Assembly (NCBI GenBank): GCA_910588315.1 | Contig: CAJUQF010000009.1 | Coordinates: forward strand, 1-40,255 | Source: an uncultured Christensenellaceae bacterium | GTDB taxonomy: Bacteria; Bacillota; Clostridia; Christensenellales; Pumilibacteraceae | Length of the DNA stretch: 40,255 nucleotides | Direction of reading: 5' to 3' | Program-made: the position numbers and the translations under genes | Part shown: positions 32,521 through 40,244 of the stretch, piece after piece | How positions within the stretch are numbered: the stretch's first letter is position 1 | How the letters are laid out: every line of letters begins with the position of its first letter | Notes under the pieces: model-generated | Seen by the model: the letters and a program-made list of their open reading frames with translations, nothing else | What the model was told of the DNA's origin: nothing | Database searches by the model: none

Positions 32521-33660
32521 TTATTTGACTTCCATCTGCTTGCCGTTTTCGGCGCAAACATATACGTAATGCACACCGTCCTCGAGTTCGACGCGGTACT
32601 CATAACAAACGCGCTCTTTACCCTTGACGTTACGCACGACGAGCGTACCTTTTCGTCCTTGCGTGTCCTTGACGGCTTTTCGCGCTTCCGTCTCGGACTT
32701 TTCGACAGGCGGAATGTCTTTATGTTCATGGCCGCAACCGCCCGCCGTAAACGCGACTACGGTGTCCAAATGCACTACTACGGTCGCGAAATCGTCGCAG
32801 GCGAGCGCGTCGCCGTAATGCTTACATAGCATTACGCTTACCGACTTGCCCGTAACAGCGCTCCACTTGACCGACAGATCTTCAAAGCCGCACAGCGCCG
32901 CCGTTTCGAGCGCGATCTGCCGCGCACGGGTTTCGTCCTGCACTTCGTCATTGTCCTCGCGAGTAAACGAAAACTCTGTTATCTTGCCGTTACAAACTAT
33001 AGCATATCCGGTTTTGCCGGCGCGTTCTGTATAGAACTCTATATGTCCGTCCCATACGCCAACTTTCTCGGTAACGTCGGTTTCGAGCGCATTCGCAACA
33101 AGTTCCTGCGCCGCCGCGATATCATCTTCCGTAACTTCCGCATCGTGGTCGTTATCGGTATCGTTATCCGTATCCGTAAGTTCGCCGTTATACTCGAAAA
33201 CCGTACCGTCCGTCACAGCCGTGAAGAACTCCGACGAATACTTATAAAGCGTGTCCGCAAGTTCCATCGTGCGCTCCGGAGTGTACGAGTGCAACACCGT
33301 GGATATGTCGTTAAGGAACGCCTCTTTATCGCGCGAGTCCGCCCAATCTTCCATGTGACACTCGAGCGCAGTCTCGGCACGCACCGCGAACACGAGCGCA
33401 GTACGCGCGATCTCTTCCGCGGGTTCCGCTTCGGTACACAGTCTCAATGCGGACATAGAACTGCGCAAACTGCCTGCGGAATCTTCGAGAAGATATTCTG
33501 CCATAAGCCTGCTGTCGTTATTCGGCGAACCGCTTTCGCGGCGGACACGCACCGCCAAAACAAGCCCGGAAGTCAATCCGCTTATCATTATAACAAGCGT
33601 CGATATTATCGCGGCGATTATAACGCCGTATCCGTTTCTTTCGTTCAATCTGTTTGTCAT
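32521..33660 (-). CDS. ypeB: Germination protein YpeB with C-terminal PepSY domains
   Basis: A 379-residue spore protein needed for stable placement of the cortex hydrolase SleB in the inner spore membrane region. One N-terminal membrane helix (IIAAIISTLVIMISGLTSGLVLAV) is followed by a helical region of about residues 50-200. The C-terminal part holds YpeB/PepSY repeats (ARQIALETAALCGFEDLSVKWS, then SETEARKAVKD...GKERVCYEYRVELEDGVHYVYVCAENGKQMEVK). It follows sleB by 43 bp in the same direction, the normal partner order. The acidic stretch at about 163-178 (TDTDNDTDNDHD) is unusual. Low overall sequence conservation is typical for this family. Confidence 0.85.
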   Translation of the reverse strand: MTNRLNERNGYGVIIAAIISTLVIMISGLTSGLVLAVRVRRESGSPNNDSRLMAEYLLEDSAGSLRSSMSALRLCTEAEPAEEIARTALVFAVRAETALECHMEDWADSRDKEAFLNDISTVLHSYTPERTMELADTLYKYSSEFFTAVTDGTVFEYNGELTDTDNDTDNDHDAEVTEDDIAAAQELVANALETDVTEKVGVWDGHIEFYTERAGKTGYAIVCNGKITEFSFTREDNDEVQDETRARQIALETAALCGFEDLSVKWSAVTGKSVSVMLCKHYGDALACDDFATVVVHLDTVVAFTAGGCGHEHKDIPPVEKSETEARKAVKDTQGRKGTLVVRNVKGKERVCYEYRVELEDGVHYVYVCAENGKQMEVK

Positions 33661-33703
33661 GATAATTTCCTTTGTTTATATTTAATATGAAAGTCGTATT
33701 TTT

Positions 33704-34843
33704 TTACAGTGCGAAGTTATGTCGCCCTATCTTGATATGCACCGTGAGCGACCAGATCCAGCTCGAAGTCGCCGTTGCCGGATTGTAATAGTACAGACAT
33801 CCGCCGGTCGGATCCCAGCCGCCGAGCGCGTCGCGCGCGGCGTTGTATGCGGTCTGATTGGGAGTAAGATTTATCTGCCCGTCGCTCACCGCCGTAAATG
33901 CGCCCTTCTGATAAATTACGCCGTATATCGTGTTGGGGAACTTACTCGATCTCACACGGTTCAGCACGACCGCAGCAACCGCTACCTGACCGTTGTACGG
34001 TTCGCCGCGCGACTCGCCGTAAACACAGCGCGCCAAAAGATTCAAGTCGGAATCGGATACGTTCGTAGAGCCGCCGGAGCTGCCGCCGGACGATCCGCTG
34101 CCGAGCGTGATACCGAGTTTCTTCTCGGTAGCGCTGCCGACGACGCCGTCGACGGTCAGACCGCAATCCGATTGAAAGTGCATGACCGCACACATAGTGC
34201 GCCTGCCCCATACTCCGTCCACCGTCGAAGTAAAGTATCCGGCTTTTTTGAGCGCCGACTGCACGGCTTTGACGTTGCTTGACGTCTTACCTTTGGATAT
34301 GCCGCCCGTTTTGGCGGTAGAACTCAACGTTATGCCGAGCTTTCTCGCCGTGCCGCCGCCCACCTTACCGTCGACCGCAAGTCCGTTATCCGATTGGAAT
34401 CTCAAGACGGCGAGCAATGTATTATTGCCCCATTTCCCGTCGACGGTCGACTTGTAAAGCCCGCGCGTTTTAAGTCGTGCCTGAACCGCCGCGACGTTAA
34501 AATCGGTTTTGCCGAGAGTTATCCCGCCGGATATAGGCAATGTGATCTTAAGCGCACGCTCGGTCTTTGTGCCGACCTGACCGTCGGCGACAAGCCCGTT
34601 GTCCGACTGAAACTTCTTGACGGCGGCGGTCGTGCGGCTGCCCCAGCGCCCGTCGACGGTCGAGCCGTAATAACCGAGCGTAGCAAGCCGCGTCTGTACC
34701 GCCGCGACATTGGCAAACGTATTGCCTTTGGATACGTCGGCGTATGCCGCAGGCACAATAGCGAGCGCCGCCGCAGTGACGCCGAGTACGATCACAATTA
34801 AAAACGCAATCGCACGGGTAGTTCTGTTTACCGAATTTGTCAT
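33704..34843 (-). CDS. sleB: Spore cortex-lytic enzyme SleB with three peptidoglycan-binding modules
   Basis: A 379-residue secreted lytic transglycosylase that breaks the spore cortex during germination. A signal peptide or anchor (residues 10-36) precedes three PG_binding_1 modules (about 45-98, 115-170 and 188-244; each with VQxxL...YxxSTVDGxWG...FQSDNGLxxDG), a Gly/Ser linker, and the Hydrolase_2 catalytic domain (about 263-379) with the catalytic glutamate in YGESRGEPY (Glu277) and the family ending YYNP...IGRHNFAL. SleB proteins often have one such module; three is more than usual. AAGGAAGAG precedes the ATG. It is followed by ypeB and preceded by spoIIR 46 bp upstream. Confidence 0.92.
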   Translation of the reverse strand: MTNSVNRTTRAIAFLIVIVLGVTAAALAIVPAAYADVSKGNTFANVAAVQTRLATLGYYGSTVDGRWGSRTTAAVKKFQSDNGLVADGQVGTKTERALKITLPISGGITLGKTDFNVAAVQARLKTRGLYKSTVDGKWGNNTLLAVLRFQSDNGLAVDGKVGGGTARKLGITLSSTAKTGGISKGKTSSNVKAVQSALKKAGYFTSTVDGVWGRRTMCAVMHFQSDCGLTVDGVVGSATEKKLGITLGSGSSGGSSGGSTNVSDSDLNLLARCVYGESRGEPYNGQVAVAAVVLNRVRSSKFPNTIYGVIYQKGAFTAVSDGQINLTPNQTAYNAARDALGGWDPTGGCLYYYNPATATSSWIWSLTVHIKIGRHNFAL

Positions 34844-34889
34844 AAATTTCTCTTCCTTTGTCTGTATTTAATAATTGTGATAATCCTAC

Positions 34890-35414
34890 TTACCCGAATA
34901 TCTCGGCAAGGATGGATTTATATCTGAAATTCTCGCCGTAGCAGAGCGGCGGATACACCACACACCACCAGTTATCGCCCTTGCCGTCGCCGAGTTCTAT
35001 GACGAGCGCGTCGTAATACCCTTCCGGTACGGTCACGTCACGATACATGCGCGACGGGAAATACTCGTTGGTGAGTTTTGCACGCGCCGTATACGAAAAC
35101 CCGTTTGCGCGCAGAACGCGAGTCGCTATCGCCGACAATGCGTCGAGCCTTTTACCTATCTCGCGGTACGCCGCGTCGAAGGACGACTTGTCGATGTTGT
35201 CGGTGATATACGCATTGACTTCGTCGCGAACTCTGAGCTTGACGGCTTGATCGAGCGCATCGTTGGAATTGGCGCGTATGTGCAGTCTCAACAACTCTCC
35301 GTCATATGTATTATTATCTTTGCAACCGGAAAATATAGATAAAACACAAAAAATTATCGCGGCGCATAACAATACACATATACTCTTTTTAAATATCTTT
35401 TTGATCTTTTCCAT
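34890..35414 (-). CDS. spoIIR: Stage II sporulation protein R
   Basis: A 174-residue secreted signalling protein that, made in the forespore, triggers processing of pro-sigma E in the mother cell through SpoIIGA. An N-terminal membrane/signal segment (ICVLLCAAIIFCVLSIFSGC, possible lipobox Cys) precedes the family signature LRLHIRANSNDALDQAVKLRVRDEV and the C-terminal DNWWCVVYPPLCY. The start at 35414 is preferred to longer frames because it gives a normal signal segment and sits immediately after a sigma-F-type promoter; no ribosome site is visible. Upstream of sleB-ypeB, so the three may share read-through transcription. Confidence 0.92.
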   Translation of the reverse strand: MEKIKKIFKKSICVLLCAAIIFCVLSIFSGCKDNNTYDGELLRLHIRANSNDALDQAVKLRVRDEVNAYITDNIDKSSFDAAYREIGKRLDALSAIATRVLRANGFSYTARAKLTNEYFPSRMYRDVTVPEGYYDALVIELGDGKGDNWWCVVYPPLCYGENFRYKSILAEIFG

Positions 35415-35421
35415 GCACACG

Positions 35422-35449
35422 ATTATTACCGCATACAAAATATTTATAC
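35422..35449 (-). promoter_or_regulatory. Candidate sigma-F promoter of spoIIR
   Basis: On the minus strand GTATA (35445-35449), a 14-bp spacer and GGTAATAAT (35422-35430) match the forespore sigma-F consensus (GYWTA and GGNRANAHT), with only the last consensus purine missing. The ATG begins 8 nt beyond the -10. spoIIR is a known sigma-F target in Bacillus, so element and gene agree. Confidence 0.6.
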
Positions 35450-35529
35450 ACTCGGAAGTCAAAAGTTCGATTTTTAAGTGAAACCACGCGTACGGACGCA
35501 AGCGTACGTTGAAATATCGCTCTGCGGTT

Positions 35530-35557
35530 TTTACAAACATTTAACGTAAATTTAACT
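35530..35557 (+). promoter_or_regulatory. Three phased PhoP-box-like hexamers upstream of pstS
   Basis: TTTACA (35530-35535), TTAACG (35541-35546) and TTAACT (35552-35557) lie in the same direction with exact 11-bp spacing, 69-96 bp before the pstS start. This is the layout of PhoP boxes in Gram-positive phosphate-starvation promoters. A fourth position is not conserved. Confidence 0.65.
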
Positions 35558-35625
35558 CGGACATGATAGTTCGTGTTTTTTTCTTTTGATAAACTTTAAG
35601 TATCAAATCGAAAGGAGCTTAAAAA

Positions 35626-36510
35626 ATGAAAAGCAAAAAAACAGCTATCGGAGCGATCGCAACGATAATGGCGGCAAGCATAACGGTCGCCGGTATGACG
35701 GGATGCGGCGGCGCGGAATTTTCCGCCGATAAAAACATCACTGTCGTAGCCCGTGAGGACGGAAGCGGAACAAAATCCGCATTCATGGAAATCATAGGAC
35801 TGAAAGACAAACCGGACGTGCCCGGCGTGATCATAGCAGCAGGAACGGCGCCGGTCATGCAAGAAGTGAAAAACAATCCTCACGCTATCGCCTACGACAG
35901 TTTGGGCTACGTGACGAACGACGTTAAAATATTAAAGATCGACGGCGTTTATCCCACTGTGGAAACGATCAAAGACGGCAGCTATGCCATATCGCGTCCG
36001 CTTTCCGTCGTATATAAACCCACCGTGATAGAAAACGGCGCAAACAAAGCGTTTTACGAGTTTTTGTTAAGCACGACTGCACAGGATATCGTCGCTAAAG
36101 AAGGTTACATAAATATCGCCGCTACGTACGAATATAAGGTACAGGCAAATCTTACGGGTACCATAGATATTTCGGGCAGTACTTCGCTGCAACCGTTAAT
36201 GAAAGTACTCGCGAAAGAGTTTGAAAGCTTACAATCGGGCGTTACGGTCACGGTTGCTGGCGGCGGATCCGGGACGGGGCTGAAAAACGCCGAAAACGGA
36301 ACAAGCGACTTCGGCATGATATCCAAAGAAAAAAAGCCGGACGATGATGCACCGAACTGTGTGGCGACCGAAGTAGCGCGCGACGGTATTGCCGTTATCG
36401 TAAATAAAAGTAATCCGCTCGACAATATTACGCTTACGGAACTTAAAAACATTTACGACCGCGATGCCGGAGCGAACCGGATCACAGTCTGGAATCGGAT
36501 CGTAAAATAA
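35626..36510 (+). CDS. pstS: Phosphate ABC transporter substrate-binding lipoprotein, apparently circularly permuted PstS
   Basis: A 294-residue phosphate-binding lipoprotein (lipobox MTGC, Cys27; AAAGGAG ribosome site). In ordinary PstS the order is SGSTS, GGGSGTGL, an Asp-containing loop, then, after the hinge, ITVV.REDGSGT, PxAIxYxSLGYV and VxxLKIDGVxPTxE. Here the second half comes first: ITVVAREDGSGTK (residues 38-50), HAIAYDSLGYV (86-96), KIDGVYPTVET (104-114), FYEFLLSTTAQDIV. The usual first half follows: ISGSTSLQP (182-190), GGGSGTGL (212-219), SDFGM with Asp228, and NITLTELKNIY. The protein stops at ITVWNR (286-291), a second copy of the strand that began it. All phosphate contacts (Arg43, Ser47-Gly48-Thr49, Ser/Thr 183-187, Ser215, Asp228) are present. 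pstC begins 2 bp later, so no C-terminal part is hidden downstream. Confidence 0.85.
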   Translation: MKSKKTAIGAIATIMAASITVAGMTGCGGAEFSADKNITVVAREDGSGTKSAFMEIIGLKDKPDVPGVIIAAGTAPVMQEVKNNPHAIAYDSLGYVTNDVKILKIDGVYPTVETIKDGSYAISRPLSVVYKPTVIENGANKAFYEFLLSTTAQDIVAKEGYINIAATYEYKVQANLTGTIDISGSTSLQPLMKVLAKEFESLQSGVTVTVAGGGSGTGLKNAENGTSDFGMISKEKKPDDDAPNCVATEVARDGIAVIVNKSNPLDNITLTELKNIYDRDAGANRITVWNRIVK

Positions 36511-36512
36511 CC

Positions 36513-37436
36513 ATGGCGAAAAAATCGATCTACGCTTTTATATCGGCACGGGATAAGGTGATGAAAGCAATATTTGCTTTTGCCGCTTTATTTTCGGTAC
36601 TCGCACTGATCACGATCACCGTATTTTTATTCGCAAGCGGTTTACCTTTTATATTCGCCAACGGCGATACGTTTTGGAGTACCGTGTGGGATGTGAATTC
36701 CGAAATGTACGGCATTATGTCAATGATCGTGGCGACGCTTTCAGTTACTTCTCTCGCCGTAATTATCGGAGTCACCATAGGGCTGTTGACAGCTATTTGT
36801 CTCTACAAATTCTGTCCGAAAAGATTAGTCGTACCCGTTTCGCACACGGTAAACTTGCTTGCCGGTATTCCGTCGGTTATTTACGGTTTGTTCGGACTCG
36901 AGATCATAGTACCGTTTATACGCGATTACGTCTCGCCCAACGGCATCGGGTACGGCATCCTTTCGGCGTCCATCGTGCTTGCGATAATGATATTGCCGAC
37001 GGTCGTAAGCGTCAGTCTCGATGCGCTGAAAGCCGTTCCGAAAAGTTATTACGAGGGCGCGCTTGCACTCGGCGCCACAAAAGAGCAGGCAACGTTCAAA
37101 GTACTTATTCCGTCGGCAAAAAGCGGTATATTCGCAGGTATCGTGTTATCGACGGGACGTGCGCTCGGCGAGACCATGGCGGTGATCATGGTAGTCGGTA
37201 ACAGTCCCGAAATGCCGAACAGTCTTTTCCAAAGCGTAAGAACGCTTACCGCAAACATAGCGCTCGGTGCGACCGAAATGACGGGAAACGCCGCGACTGC
37301 GCTTATAGCCTGCGGCGTCATACTGTTCGTATTTACTTTATTGATAAATATTGCGTTCTCGCTCATCAAAAAAGACGGGAAAGATAAAACCGAGAGGTCC
37401 AAACGTGGAAAAAAAGACAAGATCAAAACTCGATAG
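36513..37436 (+). CDS. pstC: Phosphate ABC transporter permease PstC
   Basis: A 307-residue inner-membrane permease of the high-affinity phosphate importer. About six transmembrane helices and the permease coupling region (LDALKAVPKSYYEGALALGATKEQATFKVLIPSAKSGI, an EAA-type loop) are visible, with LLAGIPSVIYGLFGLEIIVPF typical of PstC. It starts 2 bp after pstS and overlaps pstA by 32 bp. The highly basic C-terminal tail lies in that overlap. It pairs with PstA to form the channel. Confidence 0.95.
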   Translation: MAKKSIYAFISARDKVMKAIFAFAALFSVLALITITVFLFASGLPFIFANGDTFWSTVWDVNSEMYGIMSMIVATLSVTSLAVIIGVTIGLLTAICLYKFCPKRLVVPVSHTVNLLAGIPSVIYGLFGLEIIVPFIRDYVSPNGIGYGILSASIVLAIMILPTVVSVSLDALKAVPKSYYEGALALGATKEQATFKVLIPSAKSGIFAGIVLSTGRALGETMAVIMVVGNSPEMPNSLFQSVRTLTANIALGATEMTGNAATALIACGVILFVFTLLINIAFSLIKKDGKDKTERSKRGKKDKIKTR

Positions 37437-38262
37437 AGGATTTTATACTTCGCTTAAAATATCGTCGCGCATATGTTGTTGTCTCACGGTCGCTGCGCTT
37501 ATCGGCGTAATATTTTTCGTTCTGATACGCGGATCCGGTAGTATATCCTCCGACTTACTGTTCGGCGATCCGGATGACGTGGAAAACTCGCTTTTGCCTG
37601 CGTTTTTGGGTACATTGCAACTCGTATTCATATCGATGATCATTGCTGTTCCGCTCGGGGTATTCACCGCCGTTTTCCTTGTGGAATATATGCACGGCAA
37701 AGGAAAAGCAGTAAAAACGATACGCATAGCCACGGAAACGCTTTCGGGTATCCCGTCCATAGTTTACGGATTATTCGGTTATCTGATCTTCGTAGTTGCA
37801 TTCGGTTGGGGTTACTCATTGTTGGGCGGCGGCATAACGCTTGCCACAATGATATTGCCTACGATCGTACGTTCTACCGAAGAAAGCCTTTTGTCCGTTC
37901 CCGCCGGATACCGCGAAGGCGCTTATGCACTCGGAACAAGCAAGGTAAAAACGATTTTCAAAGTAATTCTCCCATCGGCCTCCGGCGGTATCGTAACAAG
38001 CATTATCCTTGCCGTCGGCAGAGTGGTTTCGGAGAGCGCCGTGCTTATTCTTACGATCGGTATGGTCGTCGATAGATTTCCGACGACCGCGATGTCGCCC
38101 GGCACCAGCCTTGCTCTCGATATTTATTACTATGCGAATTTCGGCTATCCGAACGAGGCGGCGGCGACGGCGGTAATTCTCTTGATATTCGTCCTTTCGC
38201 TCAACCTGCTCGCCGCGTTGTGCGGCAAACTTATACGAAAAAAATACGGAGACGATCAATGA
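37405..38262 (+). CDS. pstA: Phosphate ABC transporter permease PstA
   Basis: A 285-residue permease, partner of PstC. Hallmarks: TLSGIPSIVYGLFGYLIFV and the EAA-type loop ESLLSVPAGYREGAYALGTSKVKTIFKVILPSASGGI, with about six helices. The start was set at the GTG at 37405, which has GAGAGG at proper spacing; a longer frame from 37351 adds a basic stretch inside pstC without a ribosome site. Overlaps pstC by 32 bp and pstB by 4 bp (ATGA), so the operon is translationally coupled. Confidence 0.92.
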   Translation: MEKKTRSKLDRGFYTSLKISSRICCCLTVAALIGVIFFVLIRGSGSISSDLLFGDPDDVENSLLPAFLGTLQLVFISMIIAVPLGVFTAVFLVEYMHGKGKAVKTIRIATETLSGIPSIVYGLFGYLIFVVAFGWGYSLLGGGITLATMILPTIVRSTEESLLSVPAGYREGAYALGTSKVKTIFKVILPSASGGIVTSIILAVGRVVSESAVLILTIGMVVDRFPTTAMSPGTSLALDIYYYANFGYPNEAAATAVILLIFVLSLNLLAALCGKLIRKKYGDDQ

Positions 38263-39029
38263 AAGATTTCGACGATGAAATGGGCATTTCCGTTAAGGAT
38301 TGCAATTTATGGTACGGCGATTTTCAGGCGCTGAAAAATATCGATATGGAAATTACCCGAAACGAGATCACGGCTTTTATAGGCCCGTCCGGCTGCGGCA
38401 AAAGCACATTTTTGAAAATATTCAACCGAATGAACGATTTAGTGGAAAACTGCCGTATCGAAGGACGCTTTACCATAGGCGGCGTGGATATTTACGCAAA
38501 AGATACCGATGTCAATCTACTTCGTAAAAACGTAGGCATGGTATTCCAAAAACCGAATCCGTTTCCCATGAGCGTGTTCGACAATATCGCCTTTGCGCCG
38601 CGAACGTTCGGCGTAAAGAAAAAATCCGAACTTGACGACATCGTGGAAAAGAGCCTGCGCCGCGCAAGCATCTGGGACGAACTCAAAGACCGCCTTAAAA
38701 AAAGCGCGCTCGGACTTTCGGGCGGGCAGCAGCAGCGGCTGTGTATTGCCCGAGCTCTCGCGGCAGAACCGAGAATACTTTTAATGGACGAGCCGACAAG
38801 CGCGCTCGATCCTATTTCCACCGGTAAAATCGAGGAACTTATGAGCGAGCTGAAAAAAGAACTTACAATAGTCATCGTAACGCACAATATGCAGCAAGCC
38901 ACGCGGATCGCCGACAAAACCGCATTTTTCTATTTAGGCGAACTGATAGAATATGCCGAAACGGAAAAATTATTTTCCACCCCCGAAGACAAGCGCACGG
39001 AAAACTATATTACCGGCCGATTCGGTTGA
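38259..39029 (+). CDS. pstB: Phosphate ABC transporter ATP-binding protein PstB
   Basis: A 256-residue ATPase that powers phosphate import. Walker A GPSGCGKST (residues 42-50), the PstB-typical FNRMNDLV and FQKPNPFPMSVFDNIAF, signature LSGGQQQRLCIARAL, Walker B ILLMDEPTSALDP, switch His in VTHNMQQA. The start at 38259 (GGAG 7 nt upstream) gives the 4-bp overlap with pstA and drops a basic in-frame extension lying in pstA. Confidence 0.96.
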   Translation: MKDFDDEMGISVKDCNLWYGDFQALKNIDMEITRNEITAFIGPSGCGKSTFLKIFNRMNDLVENCRIEGRFTIGGVDIYAKDTDVNLLRKNVGMVFQKPNPFPMSVFDNIAFAPRTFGVKKKSELDDIVEKSLRRASIWDELKDRLKKSALGLSGGQQQRLCIARALAAEPRILLMDEPTSALDPISTGKIEELMSELKKELTIVIVTHNMQQATRIADKTAFFYLGELIEYAETEKLFSTPEDKRTENYITGRFG

Positions 39030-39062
39030 TCGAATAACGAAAAAAGGAGTCACGGCAATATC

Positions 39063-39716
39063 ATGAGCATACGAAATAAATACGAAGGCGAACTTAATTC
39101 GGTATTCGACAAACTGATAATCATGTGCAGGCACGTAGAATCGTCTATCGAAAAATCCATAGTCTCTCTTACATCTCGCGACCGCGAACTTGCAAAAGCA
39201 ATTATCAGAGACGACAAAAACATCGATAATCTCGAACACGAAATCGAGGGCGACTGTCTCAGGATCCTTTTAATGGAACATCCCGTGGCGGGCGACTTCA
39301 GAGAAGTAAGCGCGACGCTCAAAATGATAACGGATCTGGAACGCATTGCGGACCAAGCCGCCGATATATCCGAGATAACATTTCAATTCGGCGACGAGAA
39401 ATTCATAAAAGAACCGACCCGTATCACGGAAATGGCAAAACTCGCTATCGCTATGGTCAAGGACAGTGTATTAAGCCTTATAAACCGAGATTTGGATCTC
39501 GCCCGCTCGCTCGACAAGCGCGACGACAAAGTCGATGCCGTGTTTCAAACAGTAAAATACGAACTTGTCGACCTTATTCAAAAGAACGGCAATACTGCGG
39601 ATCAGGCGATTTTATTCATGATGATCGCCAAATATCTGGAGCGTATTGCCGATCATGCCGTCAATATCGGAGAATGGGTGGAATATGCCATAACCGGACA
39701 TCATAAAGTCGGTTGA
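39063..39716 (+). CDS. phoU: Phosphate transport regulator PhoU
   Basis: A 217-residue all-helical protein with two PhoU repeats, each with its metal-binding E/DxxxD-type signature (TDLERIADQAADISE at about residues 90-104 and KYLERIADHAVNIGEW at about 191-206). PhoU links Pst activity to the PhoR kinase so that the regulon is silent when phosphate is plentiful. It follows pstB by 33 bp with a GGAG upstream of the ATG and closes the operon. No phoP/phoR pair is in the window. Confidence 0.95.
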   Translation: MSIRNKYEGELNSVFDKLIIMCRHVESSIEKSIVSLTSRDRELAKAIIRDDKNIDNLEHEIEGDCLRILLMEHPVAGDFREVSATLKMITDLERIADQAADISEITFQFGDEKFIKEPTRITEMAKLAIAMVKDSVLSLINRDLDLARSLDKRDDKVDAVFQTVKYELVDLIQKNGNTADQAILFMMIAKYLERIADHAVNIGEWVEYAITGHHKVG

Positions 39717-39850
39717 ACGATCGAAACCGAAAACAATCGACCGCATATTAACATACTGATCTTTGGGAGTTGGCATTACGACGTTTGCGCTGCCGAGAAT
39801 CTACACCGCGTTCATACTGAAAACTTGTATTTATCAGGCACAATAAAATT

Positions 39851-39874
39851 CCACCGGCTAAGCCGGTGGTTTTT
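39851..39874 (+). terminator. Hairpin with T run after phoU, at the IS200-like element end
   Basis: A perfect 8-bp stem (CCACCGGC at 39851-39858 with 39862-39869, 3-nt loop) followed by TTTTT. It would end phoU transcripts. The same hairpin type occurs at ends of IS200-family elements, where it shields the transposase from outside transcription, so it may belong to the insertion. Confidence 0.75.
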
Positions 39875-39956
39875 CATATGCGGGCAAAGCCCTATCATAC
39901 CTGCCACCACTAAAGTGGTCTTCTATTTTTGGTGATCCCTACACTTGCAGCACCCA

Positions 39957-40244
39957 TTATTTCTTGGATGTTTGATTGTTGTTTTTATCTGGATTGAACG
40001 GATCCATATATTCCTTTATGCTTATTTGCTCATACAGCTTATCCTCTCGTTCTTGGTTCTTCACATATTCTTGTACCGCTTTCTCGTTCTTTCCTACCGT
40101 ACTCACGTAATACCCTCGACACCAGAAATGTCTACTTCCATATTTATATTTTAGTTCTGCATGTCGTTCAAATATCAGCAATGTACTCTTGCCTTTCAGA
40201 TATCCCTCTATTTGTTTACTTACGCACGGAATTTCCGCGCTCCG
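39957..40244 (-). pseudogene. tnpA: IS200-type transposase TnpA, C-terminal part only
   Basis: The frame encodes the C-terminal half of an IS200 Y1 transposase: EGYLKGKS, LLIFERHAELKYKYG, RHFWCRGYYVSTVGKNE (catalytic tyrosine in this block), then VQEYVKNQE...QISIKEYMDPF. Upstream in the same frame a TAG occurs at 40245-40247, and the residues just before EGYLKGKS already depart from the family. The N-terminal half with the HUH metal motif is therefore missing from the readable frame. The copy is probably inactive by itself, though a frameshift with more sequence beyond the window edge cannot be excluded. Confidence 0.75.

Noticed and set aside
35415..35540. Longer spoIIR start upstream of 35414
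   Set aside because: It would cover the sigma-F promoter and part of the PhoP-box region and adds no signal-peptide feature.
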